This document shows, piece after piece, positions 10,791 to 20,839 of a stretch of DNA of 27,500 nt. The stretch comes from Trachelipus rathkii (taxonomy: Eukaryota > Arthropoda > Malacostraca > Isopoda > Trachelipodidae), in contig JABUQX010007636.1 in the NCBI GenBank assembly GCA_015478945.1, forward strand, positions 1 to 27,500, given 5' to 3'. The position numbers were made by a program, and so were the translations under genes. Within the stretch, counting starts at the first letter, position 1; every line of letters starts with the position of its first letter. The notes beneath the pieces are model-generated. The model was not told the DNA's origin and searched no databases. It was given only the letters and a program-made list of their open reading frames with translations.

Positions 10791-10849
10791 TAGAAGACTG
10801 AACTCATGCATGAGATAGCACAATGGGTATGCCTGAAACCGAAAAGAAT

Positions 10850-11046
10850 TTGGGATATCTATATAATATGGAAAGCGGATACAATGGCTCTTGATGATTC
10901 AACATAGCAGGTTTAGTTATCGAAATAAACTGTGAGTTATGGTTCCCAAAATATCCAAGGTTTTTTGCATCCCCTGGTCATTTATTTTGCCTGTAACTAT
11001 AAAGGGTAGGCTCGATGAGACCAAGGACTTGGGCAGGGTTCATTAG
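10850..11046 (+). pseudogene. BEL/Pao pol fragment: RT-RNase H connection
   Basis: LGYLYNMESG (from 10850) and ADTMALDDS (from 10875, shifted frame) match the 'LGY.WN...D' segment that follows RT in this family. A third frame from 10936 to 11046 holds ISKVF....FILPVTIKGRL (PVTIKGRL at 10990-11013), the conserved 'S.VFDPLGF..PVTI.GK' block. The family's FDPLG core is altered here. Confidence 0.85.
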
Positions 11047-11199
11047 AACTTCTAATGAGAATGAAAAGGTGTAAAATTTCATCATAGCTGCACGATAAAC
11101 AATATTGAGTAACGATTTGACCATAGCTATACAATCGTGATTTAATGTGCGTTTGTGTTTTACGATTATGATAACTAATGCTACTTTAATTTAATAAAT

Positions 11200-11511
11200 G
11201 GTATTTTTTGTGATGCTTTTCACGCATCAGCTTTAGGCTTTGTATTATAGAAATATATTGACCTACTAACTGAAATGTTAATATCATATACTATTATTAT
11301 CGAAAGGCAAAAAGTTTGCTCCTTTTAAAAGATAGAACTTTCGCCTACTCTTGAGCTTTATTGGCAGTATATTGCATTTAAATGTCTTTCCTCAAATACT
11401 TTTCTGGCTTTCAATTATAACTTTAAAGAAAATAAACATATTTGTCGATGCTCAAATAACATTAGCCTTGGCTTTTATCTCCTAAAATTAAAACTAAACA
11501 AATTTTTATAA
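11200..11511 (+). pseudogene. BEL/Pao pol fragment: RNase H domain
   Basis: GIFCDAFHASALGFVL (11200-11247) matches the first RNase H motif, with the catalytic aspartate in the CDA triplet. A stop follows at 11248. The same frame resumes with SPTLELYWQYIAFKCLSS (from 11341), equivalent to the conserved 'IP.LELLA...A.K' motif with its glutamate. The third motif, IFVDAQITLALAFIS (11438-11482), reads in the next frame, showing a 1-base shift. The domain would degrade the RNA strand of the RNA/DNA hybrid in a working element. Confidence 0.83.
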
Positions 11512-11559
11512 GAAATAGTGGAGAGCTGATATTAAAATAAAAAAATAAGTGAAATATTA

Positions 11560-11730
11560 AAGTGAATTATAGTGTATTGTATTAATTTCCTATATGTAGA
11601 GACCTCACAAAAATCCCGGACAGATTTAGTAAACTAGCGGCGAATTTCCTTTTAGGGAATTTGTTCACCAATAAATTTCAAATATAGCGGAAAAGGAGAC
11701 CATCTTGGTCATTTCATTTATGATAAAACC
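11560..11730 (+). pseudogene. BEL/Pao pol fragment: RNase H-integrase linker
   Basis: The frame around 11590-11690 includes KIPDRFSKLAANFLL. This resembles the family's 'NPAD..TRGLS...F' segment that ends RNase H, and is followed by a GC-richer GGAAAAGGAGACC stretch in the place of the 'W..GP.WL' motif. Similarity is weaker than for the catalytic domains and rests partly on position. Confidence 0.55.
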
Positions 11731-12100
11731 AATGGCCCAAAGCATATGAAATTTAAAATGTTTTATTCAGTAAGAAAGTTATAAAAATTGCTAATCGATA
11801 CAATATCGCTAACCAATATCGTTATAAAAAAATGATTCTGCTAGAACCTATTTTTGGATATTATTTATAACAATTTTACCAAGTTTTTGCATAAGTTACA
11901 TAGAGTAACAACAGTATACGTGTTCCAATTCATTTTCAAAACTAAAAAGCAAAATAAGATTCCAAATACAGTATAATAAGGAATATTGGTTTTTTAAAAA
12001 AATGCAAAATATTCACTGCTAATAACATATTCTTAAAATCTACCTTCTAATTAAAGTTACCAGAAATGGTTAAAAGATTAAATTTATTTTATTTTTTAAG

Positions 12101-12430
12101 ATGACAATGCGTTTTTTAAAGAACAAAATTAAATTAGCTAAAACTAATTACTATGTTATAATATTTTTATATAATCCTATTTTCTTTGGTAAAAAACACC
12201 ATCTCACAAAGCTAATTTGTTTTCTGTATTGTCATCTTGCATGCAAACATTTGGGACTTCAAACTACATTAAATATTATTACGTTTGAAAGGGTTTTGGA
12301 TCACTAAAGCACGTCAAACGTCAAAAACATCATTGAGTCGTGTCTTATTTGCAAAAAAATATAATTTCATTTCATCATTTTTCAATTATCCTAAATTTAC
12401 AAATTACACACAAGCTCAAAATGCGCTATT
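12101..12430 (+). pseudogene. BEL/Pao pol fragment: integrase HHCC zinc finger
   Basis: An open frame at 12101-12307 carries HLACKHLGLQTTLN, with the two histidines at 12233-12235 and 12248-12250 in the H-x4-H-x-G-x3-TL arrangement. The cysteine pair, SCLIC at 12338-12352 (C-x2-C), is in another frame after a stop. WITKARQTSK lies between them in a third reading, from about 12297. Further on, NYPKFTN (about 12387) is typical of the link to the catalytic core. This finger organises the integrase N terminus. The ATG at 12101 is inside pol and is not a true start. Confidence 0.85.
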
Positions 12431-12439
12431 TTTTTATTA

Positions 12440-12850
12440 GAGCCATTTTATAAGCATACTGGAGCTGATTTCACCTCCCATTTTGGATAAAAGACGGCTC
12501 TGTAGGAAAGAAAATGTATATATTAATTTATTACTTGTTTGAATTATACGTGGCAGTTCATTTAGAACTATTACCTGATATGTCCACTCAATCATTTTTT
12601 ATCATTCTTTCATGCGTTTCACAAACATTTATGGAATTGTTAGAATTTCTTGTATTCTGATAATCTAACTTTTCCTACTTGGTAGTGTTATAATGCATAT
12701 TATAGAAAATTCTTTAATTTTCAAGCATCGAATTCAGGAGTGCAATATGAGAATTACAACAACATAAACATGTAAGGACTGCCTCTGTTTACGCACCACC
12801 GGGTATTGGGTATCTGCCATGGGAGAGAATGTTCGTATCCTGAAGAAATT
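12440..12850 (+). pseudogene. BEL/Pao pol fragment: integrase D-D-E catalytic core
   Basis: The first aspartate is in GADFTSHF (codon 12477-12479). One frame then gives WIKDGSVGKKMYILIY and AVHLELLPDMSTQSF, the latter matching the conserved 'R..HLEL..D.ST..F'. The second aspartate is in SDN (12659-12661), read one frame over. The glutamate is in PWERM (12823-12825), reached after another shift. The D-D spacing is about 61 codons and D-E about 55, near family values given the indels. All three catalytic residues therefore survive, though not in one frame. Confidence 0.85.
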
Positions 12851-12950
12851 GCTAATCTACATATAACAAGTATGAGTCGCTTCTAATAAAATATTTTGAT
12901 ATGATTTTACTTTACTTTCAAACTCAAAAATTCAATAAACAACAGGCCTC

Positions 12951-13587
12951 TGACCTTATGTGGAGTCCTCTCTGGATCTAGTACCTCTGACTCCAAATTC
13001 ATTTTTGAAACTACATGGAAAAGTGCTTCACTAACAATGAAAACAGATGAGGATCCGGATAATTATACCATTTCTAGTGTGTAGCACATATTATAAACAG
13101 CTAAAAAAAAATCCCCCATCAATTTGCTATTTAACTGCAAGCCAAAAAATTTGTAACCACTTTCGCCACCATTTGATTGCAAACATATTACGCTTTTAAG
13201 TTTACTGTGAAGTATAGTTATGATTATATATCAAAACGATTAGCGGGTTAACCGCAATTAAGGTGGTGATGTTAGGGTATTAATAAAAAAGCGCCACACA
13301 AAACTGCGCCCATATGGCAGTTAGGGTATGGAGTTATAAAGCTTAATACATGTGTGCTGACCAACTGTGGAGATGTACGCACTGTGATGCCCCTAAAAAG
13401 AGGGTTGAGGCAATATTTACTCATTATCTCTAGATGCATCACAATCATATTGTATCCAACAGAAGTGTCTGCATAACACATAATGGTGACAAAACTAAAT
13501 AAACCCATAGAATTAAATAATACATCTGATAAAGATGAGGGTGTGAGGAAAGCTCCTCAAAGACAAGCGGCTATTACCGCTCGTTAA
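12951..13587 (+). pseudogene. BEL/Pao pol fragment: integrase C-terminal region and end of pol
   Basis: PLTPNSFLK (12984-13010) is the family's conserved 'LTPNHFL' motif. TGGCAGTTAGGG (13315-13326) encodes WQLG, the start of the C-terminal 'W.[LM]G[RK]V' domain; the following frame includes GDVRTVMPLK and ends with LYPTE (13450-13464), matching the usual '..LYPLE'. A basic tail, KAPQRQAAITAR, ends at a TAA at 13585-13587. The end of pol lies about 260 bp before the recognisable right LTR-like repeat, as expected. The 13272-13508 minus-strand open frame is only a shadow of this region. Confidence 0.82.
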
Positions 13588-13850
13588 AAAAAAAACCAAA
13601 GCAATTATTTTAGTTTGTTTGATTAATTTTATTTAGTTTATTGACCAATCTGCACTTGGTGCTCCTTTGGCGGCTGCGCACCTTCCTATCTCCTTCATAA
13701 AGCAATTTGTCGCACGCACGCCCCCGCGCCGGAATGTGTAAAAACATAGAATTTAAAAGCCACTACACTTATTCATCTATAAGTAATAACAAATATATTC
13801 AATTCTCTTCATACATTCATTAATTCATTCATTTATATAATAAATAAATA
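13588..13850 (+). other. Spacer between pol end and right LTR-like repeat
   Basis: Begins with a run of A (about 13586-13596) that could be the remains of a polypurine tract, and then a GC-rich patch near 13670-13735. Either the 3' LTR begins within this segment and has diverged from the left copy, or this is untranslated element DNA. No gene is seen. Confidence 0.35.
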
Positions 13851-14722
13851 AGACGACAATATCAGCTCTGAAAAAAAGTCAACCACCTAAAAAAATGTAT
13901 TATCTTCGAAATGCGTAGATTATTGTCAGAAATAGAAGCTATTTAACTTAACTATTGTTGCTTAAAGACCTTGTTGCTGTTATGACTTATAATATTGTTG
14001 TGGCCAACAACAGATACAAATTGTTCTGAAAAGGATTTGTTCCATTTTGTTTTATAAATAAATTTATATTCTTATTACATGTGTAGTATTGGCCGCTCTT
14101 TCAAGAAGAAACCGAAGAAAAGCTGATTTAAAAGAAGCTTGAAGAACCGAAGATAAATACGCAGTTAAGAAAGTTATAATCCGCCGTACTTTTATTGCAC
14201 CTTCGTTTTCCACATGCAAACTAAGCATGGCATGTGATTAAGGGACGTGTTTTTACAAAAACTAAACTAGAAGAAGGGATAGATGCAACTACGCACTTTC
14301 CCCCCATAGAAAAGGCAACAATACTTATTCTCAGCATTTTTGACTCAATACAGCATTGTGCAGGGCTAAGATGATTGTTCGTTCTCACAATTCTTTCAAA
14401 TAAATTTTATCATTATACTTTATTCATTGCTTCATGTAAAATAATTGCAATTAAAGTACATTTAAATTAACATCATCTATTATATTAAGAGCATAAGTCT
14501 TGCCTAGAGGCAATGTATTATCATAAGCAACAATTCACTATCTATTACGACAACGTTAGCCGCCTCATGATTTTTTAAAACCCTTTGGTCTAGTTAATGA
14601 CCAACGAAAAACAGTCTTCAATAAAACTCTTCCAGATCTTTTTCCTCTCTTCTTTCCCGAGCTTCCTCGCTGTTTACTAAACTAAAACTGGGATCGGGCT
14701 TTATTAATCGAGAGACCTTTTA
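13851..14722 (+). repeat. Right copy of the diverged direct repeat, candidate 3' LTR
   Basis: Collinear with 5186-6155 in the same orientation. The AGACGACAATA block starts at 13851, GTCAACCACCTAAAAA follows, then CCCCCCATAGAAAA at 14300-14313, GATTGTTCGTTC near 14371, AGCAACAATTCA near 14527, and GGGATCGGGCT (14690-14700) with GAGAGACCTTTTA at the right end. The distance between copies shrinks from about 8665 to 8566 bases along the alignment, reflecting indels. It sits just after the end of pol, which supports a 3' LTR. Confidence 0.6.
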
Positions 14723-14756
14723 GATGAAAATTTCATTATATATTTCAAATATCTAA

Positions 14757-15338
14757 TAAAAATAGTTTTTACAAATTAATAATAATAAAAAATAATAATT
14801 TAATAATAATAATAAATAATAATTATAATTCAAAAATAATAATAATAAAATAATAATATAATAATAATATAATAAATAATTATAAAATTAACAAATTATA
14901 AACAATAAATTATAGCTATAATAAACATAATAATTAATAATAATAAATAAATAAATAATAATAATAATTGATAGCAATGAGTAATGAACAAACAGCATAA
15001 AACAAAACAACAACAACAACAATAACGAAATAATTAAATAATATATAATAATTAATAAATATAATAATAAAATAAAAAATAAATAATTAATGAAATAAAG
15101 TTAATGTATAAATAAAAGAACAGCCAGAGAATATCCCAAGTAAGCCAATAGAATAAAATGTAACCCAGAATAGTATTATTACAATAAAAACAGATAAAAT
15201 AGTAAGATCATTTCCACAATACTAAATACAACAGAAGTAATAATAATGAAGTAATATAAATAAATATTGAATTAAAATAGGATTCAAAATAATAATAATA
15301 ATTAATAATTAATAAATAATAATAATAATAATTAACTC

Positions 15339-15373
<35 letters not shown>

Positions 15374-16155
15374 GAAGATAATGATATTAATATAAATAAT
15401 AATTTATAATTACTAATAGTAATAACAGACAGTTAAAAATAATAGTAGATAATAATAAATAATAAACTAATGAATAAATAAACAATAACAATATAACAAT
15501 AATAAATAATAATTAATAATAATAATAATAATAATGAAATTAAAAATAATCCAAATGATTAATAATAACATGAACAAAGTATTTGAAAAGCCCGACATAT
15601 CTTTTATTAGTCCATCCAGAATAAATAATAGAGCAATAGAAATATTAATAATAATAATAGATTAGTTATTAAAATAATTTATTTGGACGAAAAATACTTA
15701 AATATTGAAAATATTATAAAGGAATAATTAAAAAAATTTCTATATAATAATAAATAAAATTGATAATTTAAAGATGATAATAATGTCATCAAGTGGATAA
15801 TAATAATAAGAACAAAAAAATAACAATAACAATAATAATAACAATAACAATATATAAATTTAATAATGAATAATAATAAATATAATAAAAATAATTAAAA
15901 AATAAAAAAATAAAATAAAAAAATAATAAAAATCAAATAAAAATAATATAAAATAATAAAAAATAATAAAAATTAGAATAATAATAAATAATTAACAACA
16001 ACCAAATTACAACACAACTCTAACAACAATTACAAAACAAGTTTACGGAAACAATCGCTTATTCATACATAGTTACAACAATTTATCAACAATATTACAA
16101 ACTAATCAACAATTTACAAACGGAAATACAACATGATATATAATAATAATAATTT
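14757..16155. repeat. Long degenerate AAT-rich tract
   Basis: About 1.4 kb in which the plus strand is dominated by AAT, AATA and AAC-type short repeats, with very little G or C. Pure (AAT)n runs occur at about 15340-15372 and 15518-15535, among others. Short non-repetitive islands break it (near 15120-15240, 15580-15640 and 15780-15800). CAA/AAC-rich sequence marks the right end (about 15995-16135). No coding frame survives. Confidence 0.85.
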
Positions 16156-17719
16156 TATTGTTTTTCGAGTATAACTTGTAAAATGGGCAACTCTTATAGT
16201 GGGGAAATAGTATTAAGATACTATTTATATAGCTTTTTTTTGAGTTTCTTAGATTATAATGAGTAAAATAATAATACAATGATAATAATAAAATTTTCCA
16301 TTTTTTAATTCTCGAGGTATTATACTCGTTATAGACACTTTTGGCACATATATTATGAACGAACTGCTCTGTCTAGGATTTTCTAACTCTCTATTAGAAA
16401 GGAGGATTTTACCGGTGCAGAATAATCACAATAGAAAGAACTTATCAGCTCTTATGAATTGTGAGTTTACTTGGAAGAGTTTAGTATATTAGGTATTATG
16501 TACTTTATGGCCTTCATTTTGTAGTCATCTTGTGCTGCTTCCTGCTTATTATTTTACGAGAATAACCTATCAATTAGGTCTATCAAATTGTAAATTTTTA
16601 TATGAGTGTGTTTTCAAGAACACTTGCAGTGATGTAAAATCTATTGAAAAAGACAAAGCTTCTACGTTGTGTCACAAAGAAAAAGAAAAAGAATGAGTCG
16701 TGAGTTGTAAAGTCAATATGCCTATTTTAGATTTGTCTCTACAGGTTCTGTGATGGAAAGCGTTTTTTGGGCAAATTCAAGACAAATAAACCGAACATCT
16801 AATAGCTGATTTTGCTAGCCCTTATGCCATAGACTGGAAAGACAATATTAATAGAGTGGGTGTATATGTGCATAAGTATATCTATCTTCAATATATATAA
16901 CGGATTGAATTTTTCAATTGACAATGTAATATACCATTATATTTGCCGGCGTTAGTTTACTTCACTAGCTAGCAGTATGATATGTGTCTACTTTGAAAGG
17001 TCACTATGTTTGCATCTATTTACGATATTACCTCCAAGAGTATATTTAGAGTACTTTGTGACCACAAATTCAATATTATCATATGAGTCAACTCCTTAAT
17101 TTATTATGTTTGAAAATTATTCAGCTATAGTTTTTGTTATGAGACTTATTATTGATATTAGAGTTGTTATCATCATAGTTAAACATTATATATGATGACA
17201 GTTATATTTACAGTTTATAGTTGAATGTTTATAGGAATTTATTAAAAAATCAATTTTTCTTTTCCTTTATTTTTTTTTTCTTTGTAAATCTCATTAAAAT
17301 AAAATTTATAATCCTCTTATGTTGGTGATTCATTATATATTACGAAAAAATCGAGTCTGCTGCAAGATTGTTATGTGATATTATAACCTTAGGTTGTAGC
17401 CGGGATTGTAATTTAATTTATCCTTTAACAATCATAATTAATTCAGCATAAAATATATCCTATCATCTCCCAACGAGCCAAAAATATGTGACACAACAAA
17501 AACATTCGATATATACAACATTCACATAAACTTTGGCGTTATACTGACCTTTTTGACCATAGGTAAAGGAAATCACATTTTTCAATTAATTTTCAAATTT
17601 CATTGTAGAGAAAATTCATAAACAGAACTTTTGTAGTCATAGATAAATCAGTAATATTTCTAATTTTATTAAAGATAGATTTTGCCAATTACGATATCAC
17701 CACCAAAATACATACACAT
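16156..17719. other. A+T-rich intergenic DNA, no gene seen
   Basis: No open frame of note on either strand and no repeat copy recognised. Composition is less extreme than in the AAT tract to the left. Confidence 0.55.
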
Positions 17720-17816
17720 TACACACACACACACACACATATATATATAATATTAAATAATATATATTAATATAATATATATAAATATATAGTAATATAT
17801 AAATATATAATAATAA
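17720..17816. repeat. CA-TA compound microsatellite
   Basis: An (AC)n run at about 17720-17738 passes directly into (AT)n at 17739-17748 and then TA-rich interrupted sequence. Confidence 0.9.
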
Positions 17817-18762
17817 GAGAATACCATGGAAGATTCGTGTGAATTAATATCACCACTTATTAATACATACAAATTAATGTATATAGCTAATAAATAATAA
17901 TATGGACCCCGAAATATAATTTGAGATGGAAGAAAGATAATAATATATATAAACACCGCAGAGATATAATTAATTGTAGGTAGGTTACAGAGGCATGTAT
18001 TCACACTATTTATCCTAATTTTCCTGAGAATCTTCCACTAAGATATGTTTTAAAAATAATATCATATACAAATAAGGTAAAACGACAAACAAATTGTAGG
18101 AGTTTTATAACACCACGCTTATTCCCCCAATTCTTATATATTATTGTTTAAGTATAATATACATGAATCTATTATGTATCCAAAAAGCTATTGTAAGATC
18201 CAATAAATTTATAATAAATAATATATATATAACGTAAAGAATAAAATATATATGCATAGTTGAATTTTATTTCATTATATAAATAAATTCATAATATTTT
18301 CAGTAACGAAGAGGTGATAGTGTGAACAAACAAAGGCTTTCAGTTGTTGATCTGTTCCTTTCTAAAACCTAAATTTGACAATGAAGTTGAAGTAATATTC
18401 ATTCGTTTAATGGAATAAATTATTCCACCTCTCGACTGTATTTTCAATACTAGTTTTTCGAGTTATTTCGAAGTTAAATCTGGGTGGTGTAATTGAAATC
18501 GTCTATAGTTTTTAGGTAGGTCAAGTTTTATCACCCTTTTATGTGCAGGTGTGAGCACGTTGAAAGACTTTTTTATAATTTCTCCCGGGAAAATTCCGTG
18601 TTTAAAGAATTGTTAAGGTGGAATCCAAGCAAGCAATCATAATCTTCAAATTGCCAATATATTAATAAGGTCCAGCTAGTCACTTATAACTTACGTAAAA
18701 ACTGTGTGGATTGTAATGCAGAGTATTGTGTCACATTCTCTTATGAGGTCATGTCACTAATT
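17817..18762. other. A+T-rich intergenic DNA, no gene seen
   Basis: The minus-strand 83-codon frame at 17753-18004 is a translation of A+T-rich repeat (Ile/Tyr-rich) and is not a gene. No other signal. Confidence 0.55.
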
Positions 18763-18828
18763 TAAGGTTAGGTTAGATTACTAGGGTAGGTTAGTTAGGT
18801 TAGGTAGGTTATTTTAGGTTAGGTTGTG
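18763..18828 (+). repeat. Degenerate TTAGG block 1
   Basis: GGTTAGGTTA-type pentamers (period 5, unit TTAGG) with substitutions and missing bases. TTAGG is the ancestral arthropod telomere repeat; in this degenerate internal form it is an interstitial repeat rather than a chromosome end. Confidence 0.85.
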
Positions 18829-18926
18829 GTAACACTCATAGAAATTACAAAAAACAAATAAAAAATAAAAATTAAAAAAATTTACACGGACCAATTACAA
18901 GCATCAACATGAATACGTTCTAACTA

Positions 18927-19154
18927 ATGGTGTCAAATCTTCGACACCAGTTGTTTTTTAACAAATGTTCAATAGGGCTCGACAACATTCCAAACGATAA
19001 GGAAAATAGATGGGAACTAGCACCAACATGCGTCGACAGGAAAACAGGGAGCACGCATAAGGAAAAGAGCGTCGACCCCAGCATCAAAAAAATAACTGTA
19101 CAGCCCGCCGCGGCCAGCGCGTGTAAGGCTAAGGTAAACCAACAAGTTAGTTAA
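18927..19154 (+). other. GC-balanced segment between TTAGG blocks, with minisatellite core
   Basis: The plus strand is open for 75 codons, but the sequence holds CGTCGACAGGAAAACAGGGA (19031-19050) and a second degenerate unit to about 19070, the same core as the minisatellite at 3600-3905. I therefore regard the frame as a by-product of repeat DNA rather than a gene. Confidence 0.45.
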
Positions 19155-19206
19155 GATTACTCCAAAAAGGTTATTCTATTTACCCGGCTATCAAAGGCCT
19201 CCCTAG

Positions 19207-19325
19207 GTTAGGCCTCCCAGTTCACGGCTCGTAAAGCTAGGTTAGGCTAAGGTTTAAGTTAGGTTAGGTTTAGGTTAGGTTAGGTTAGGTTAGGCCCTGT
19301 AGGCACTAGGTTAGGTTAGGTTATA
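19207..19325 (+). repeat. Degenerate TTAGG block 2
   Basis: Several runs of consecutive TTAGG units, the best at about 19256-19293 and 19308-19322, separated by short unrelated inserts including CCCTGTAGGCACTA. Confidence 0.88.
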
Positions 19326-19412
19326 GCGAGTTAGATATTAGGATAGTTAACGGTTATATGTTAGAGTTATAGTACATACGAGTATGTGCTTAGCACGTCT
19401 AGGTCAGGAGTT

Positions 19413-19521
19413 ATGATTAGGTTAGGTTAGGTTAGGTTAGGTTAGGTTAAGTTAAGTTAAGTTAAGTTAGGTTAGGCTAGGTTAGGTCAAGTTAGGTTAG
19501 GTAAGGTTAAGTTAGGTTAAT
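19413..19521 (+). repeat. TTAGG block 3, longest array
   Basis: About 20 units, starting as perfect TTAGG repeats, then a run of TTAAG variants (about 19447-19467), then mixed units. The variant cluster indicates local unit duplication after mutation. Confidence 0.9.
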
Positions 19522-19640
19522 GTAGACCCATTTTCCTGTCGATTCCTTTGGGTATAGGTCCGGAAAATGGTAGACAGATTTTCGTAAAAATGTCGACTAT
19601 TTGACCTGTCGACCATTTTACATGTCGACGCTTTGGGGCT
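19522..19640 (-). repeat. Inverted copy of the TCGACAGG-AAAA minisatellite
   Basis: Read on the minus strand, the segment contains repeated GTCGACA units followed by AAAATGG (complements of 19526-19542, 19560-19576, 19590-19603 and 19606-19621). It abuts the end of TTAGG block 3 directly and has the same core as 3600-3905 in opposite orientation. Confidence 0.7.
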
Positions 19641-19719
19641 AGCCCCTCTTGCAATTATCGCAACTTTTAGAACTCTAAACATAAACCTTTTTCGCAAACT
19701 ATCATAATTCATATAATTT

Positions 19720-20200
19720 TTACAAATTCCTAAGTTACTATAATCTCTTTCAACACTTCCTCCTCAAAAATCCTTACAACTCATAACGTCCCTTAACATT
19801 CACCTTCCCCCTTAGATCCCTTAACTATCTCAAAACATTCACAAGAAACAACCCCTCCCCCCAACGACTTTCTACAACTCTCACAACTTCCGTATCAACA
19901 CCTTCTCCACAATTGCTACAACTCACGAATGCCCCTGACATTCTTTCCAAGAACTCCCAAGTCCCAACAATCCCTCATCCCTCACACATAACTTAATAAT
20001 CTATCATAAACTCACTTTCCATCAAATATCTTCACTAAACTTACTCATTATATATAATAACATTAATAGCATTATCAACCTTTCACAACCACAAAATCTC
20101 ATTTCAATTAATATATCATATAAAACTTATATAACTCAATTAAAATAAATAACATAATATAAAATATATATATACCTAATACATAATACTTTATCTACAC
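19720..20200. other. G-depleted plus strand, possible degenerate tandem structure
   Basis: The plus strand is almost free of G for several hundred bases while C, T and A are abundant. Two weakly similar blocks (ACAACTCATAACGTCCC near 19768 and ACAACTCACGAATGCCCC near 19918) suggest an old tandem unit of about 150 bp. No coding frame is seen. Confidence 0.5.
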
Positions 20201-20587
20201 CCTGTTGTGCTACTTATCCTACCTTTCTACGGGTCATTAAATATCTATAATATATTTATTTAATTGTAATTCTAAATTTTCATCTAGTGAATTCCTTGAT
20301 ATTGGTTTCTGGAAATGATTTTTTTATAGGATATTCTTACCCATTTAAATTTCAACTCTTTATATAGAATTTGACTTTTCAACATCTACCTCTCTTAAGT
20401 CATTGAAAATTATTGCGATCACAACCGCATTTGCGGTGTATTATTAATGATTGTGATTATAGCATAAAGTTTAATACAGAAAAAATATAGATTAAGTTAA
20501 ATTATGAAATAATATATATTAAGAAATTGAATGTATGTACATAATGTGTGTATATATAGAGCTTTAGACAATAAACCATATTTGTGT
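20201..20587. other. A+T-rich intergenic DNA, no gene seen
   Basis: No feature recognised. Confidence 0.55.
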
Positions 20588-20612
20588 TTATATATATATA
20601 TATATATATATT
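20588..20612. repeat. TA microsatellite
   Basis: About twelve TA units, nearly perfect. Confidence 0.95.
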
Positions 20613-20839
20613 AAAGCAATTTATATGTGAAATATCTGCAAACTTTTAAAAGTGCAGTCATCGAAATTTTACGATGCAATCCATTATGTTTCTTCTAGGA
20701 CTAAGGAAATGAATTGCGATGTCGAAAAAGTCATATTCTAAATAAATTCATTCATTTATATCATTTCATATGGAAAATTGTGTATATTCTTTAGAGAAAT
20801 CCATTTTATTTATTTTTTGTTTTTTCTCTTCTTATAAGC

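Larger units (their letters stand above)
9859..13587 (+). pseudogene. pol: Decayed pol of a BEL/Pao LTR retrotransposon
   Basis: The parent family encodes a polyprotein that copies element RNA into DNA (reverse transcriptase, RNase H) and inserts it into the host genome (integrase). All major pol modules can be read in order on the plus strand, but they are spread over three frames and cut by stops. They are pre-RT (9859-10170), RT (10302-10790), connection (10850-11046), RNase H (11200-11511), a linker to integrase (about 11580-11720), the integrase zinc finger (12101-12352), the integrase catalytic core (about 12440-12850) and the C-terminal domain (12960-13587). About 3.7 kb from pre-RT to the C terminus agrees with the family's usual size. 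The BEL/Pao assignment rests on the LPW pre-RT motif, the YVDN active-site variant, PVTIKG, and the HHCC plus D-D-E integrase with its own C-terminal layout. It is not functional. Details of each part are given separately. Confidence 0.88.

Noticed and set aside
12101..12307. 68-codon frame as an independent gene
   Set aside because: It is the integrase zinc-finger part of the BEL/Pao pol remnant; the ATG is internal.
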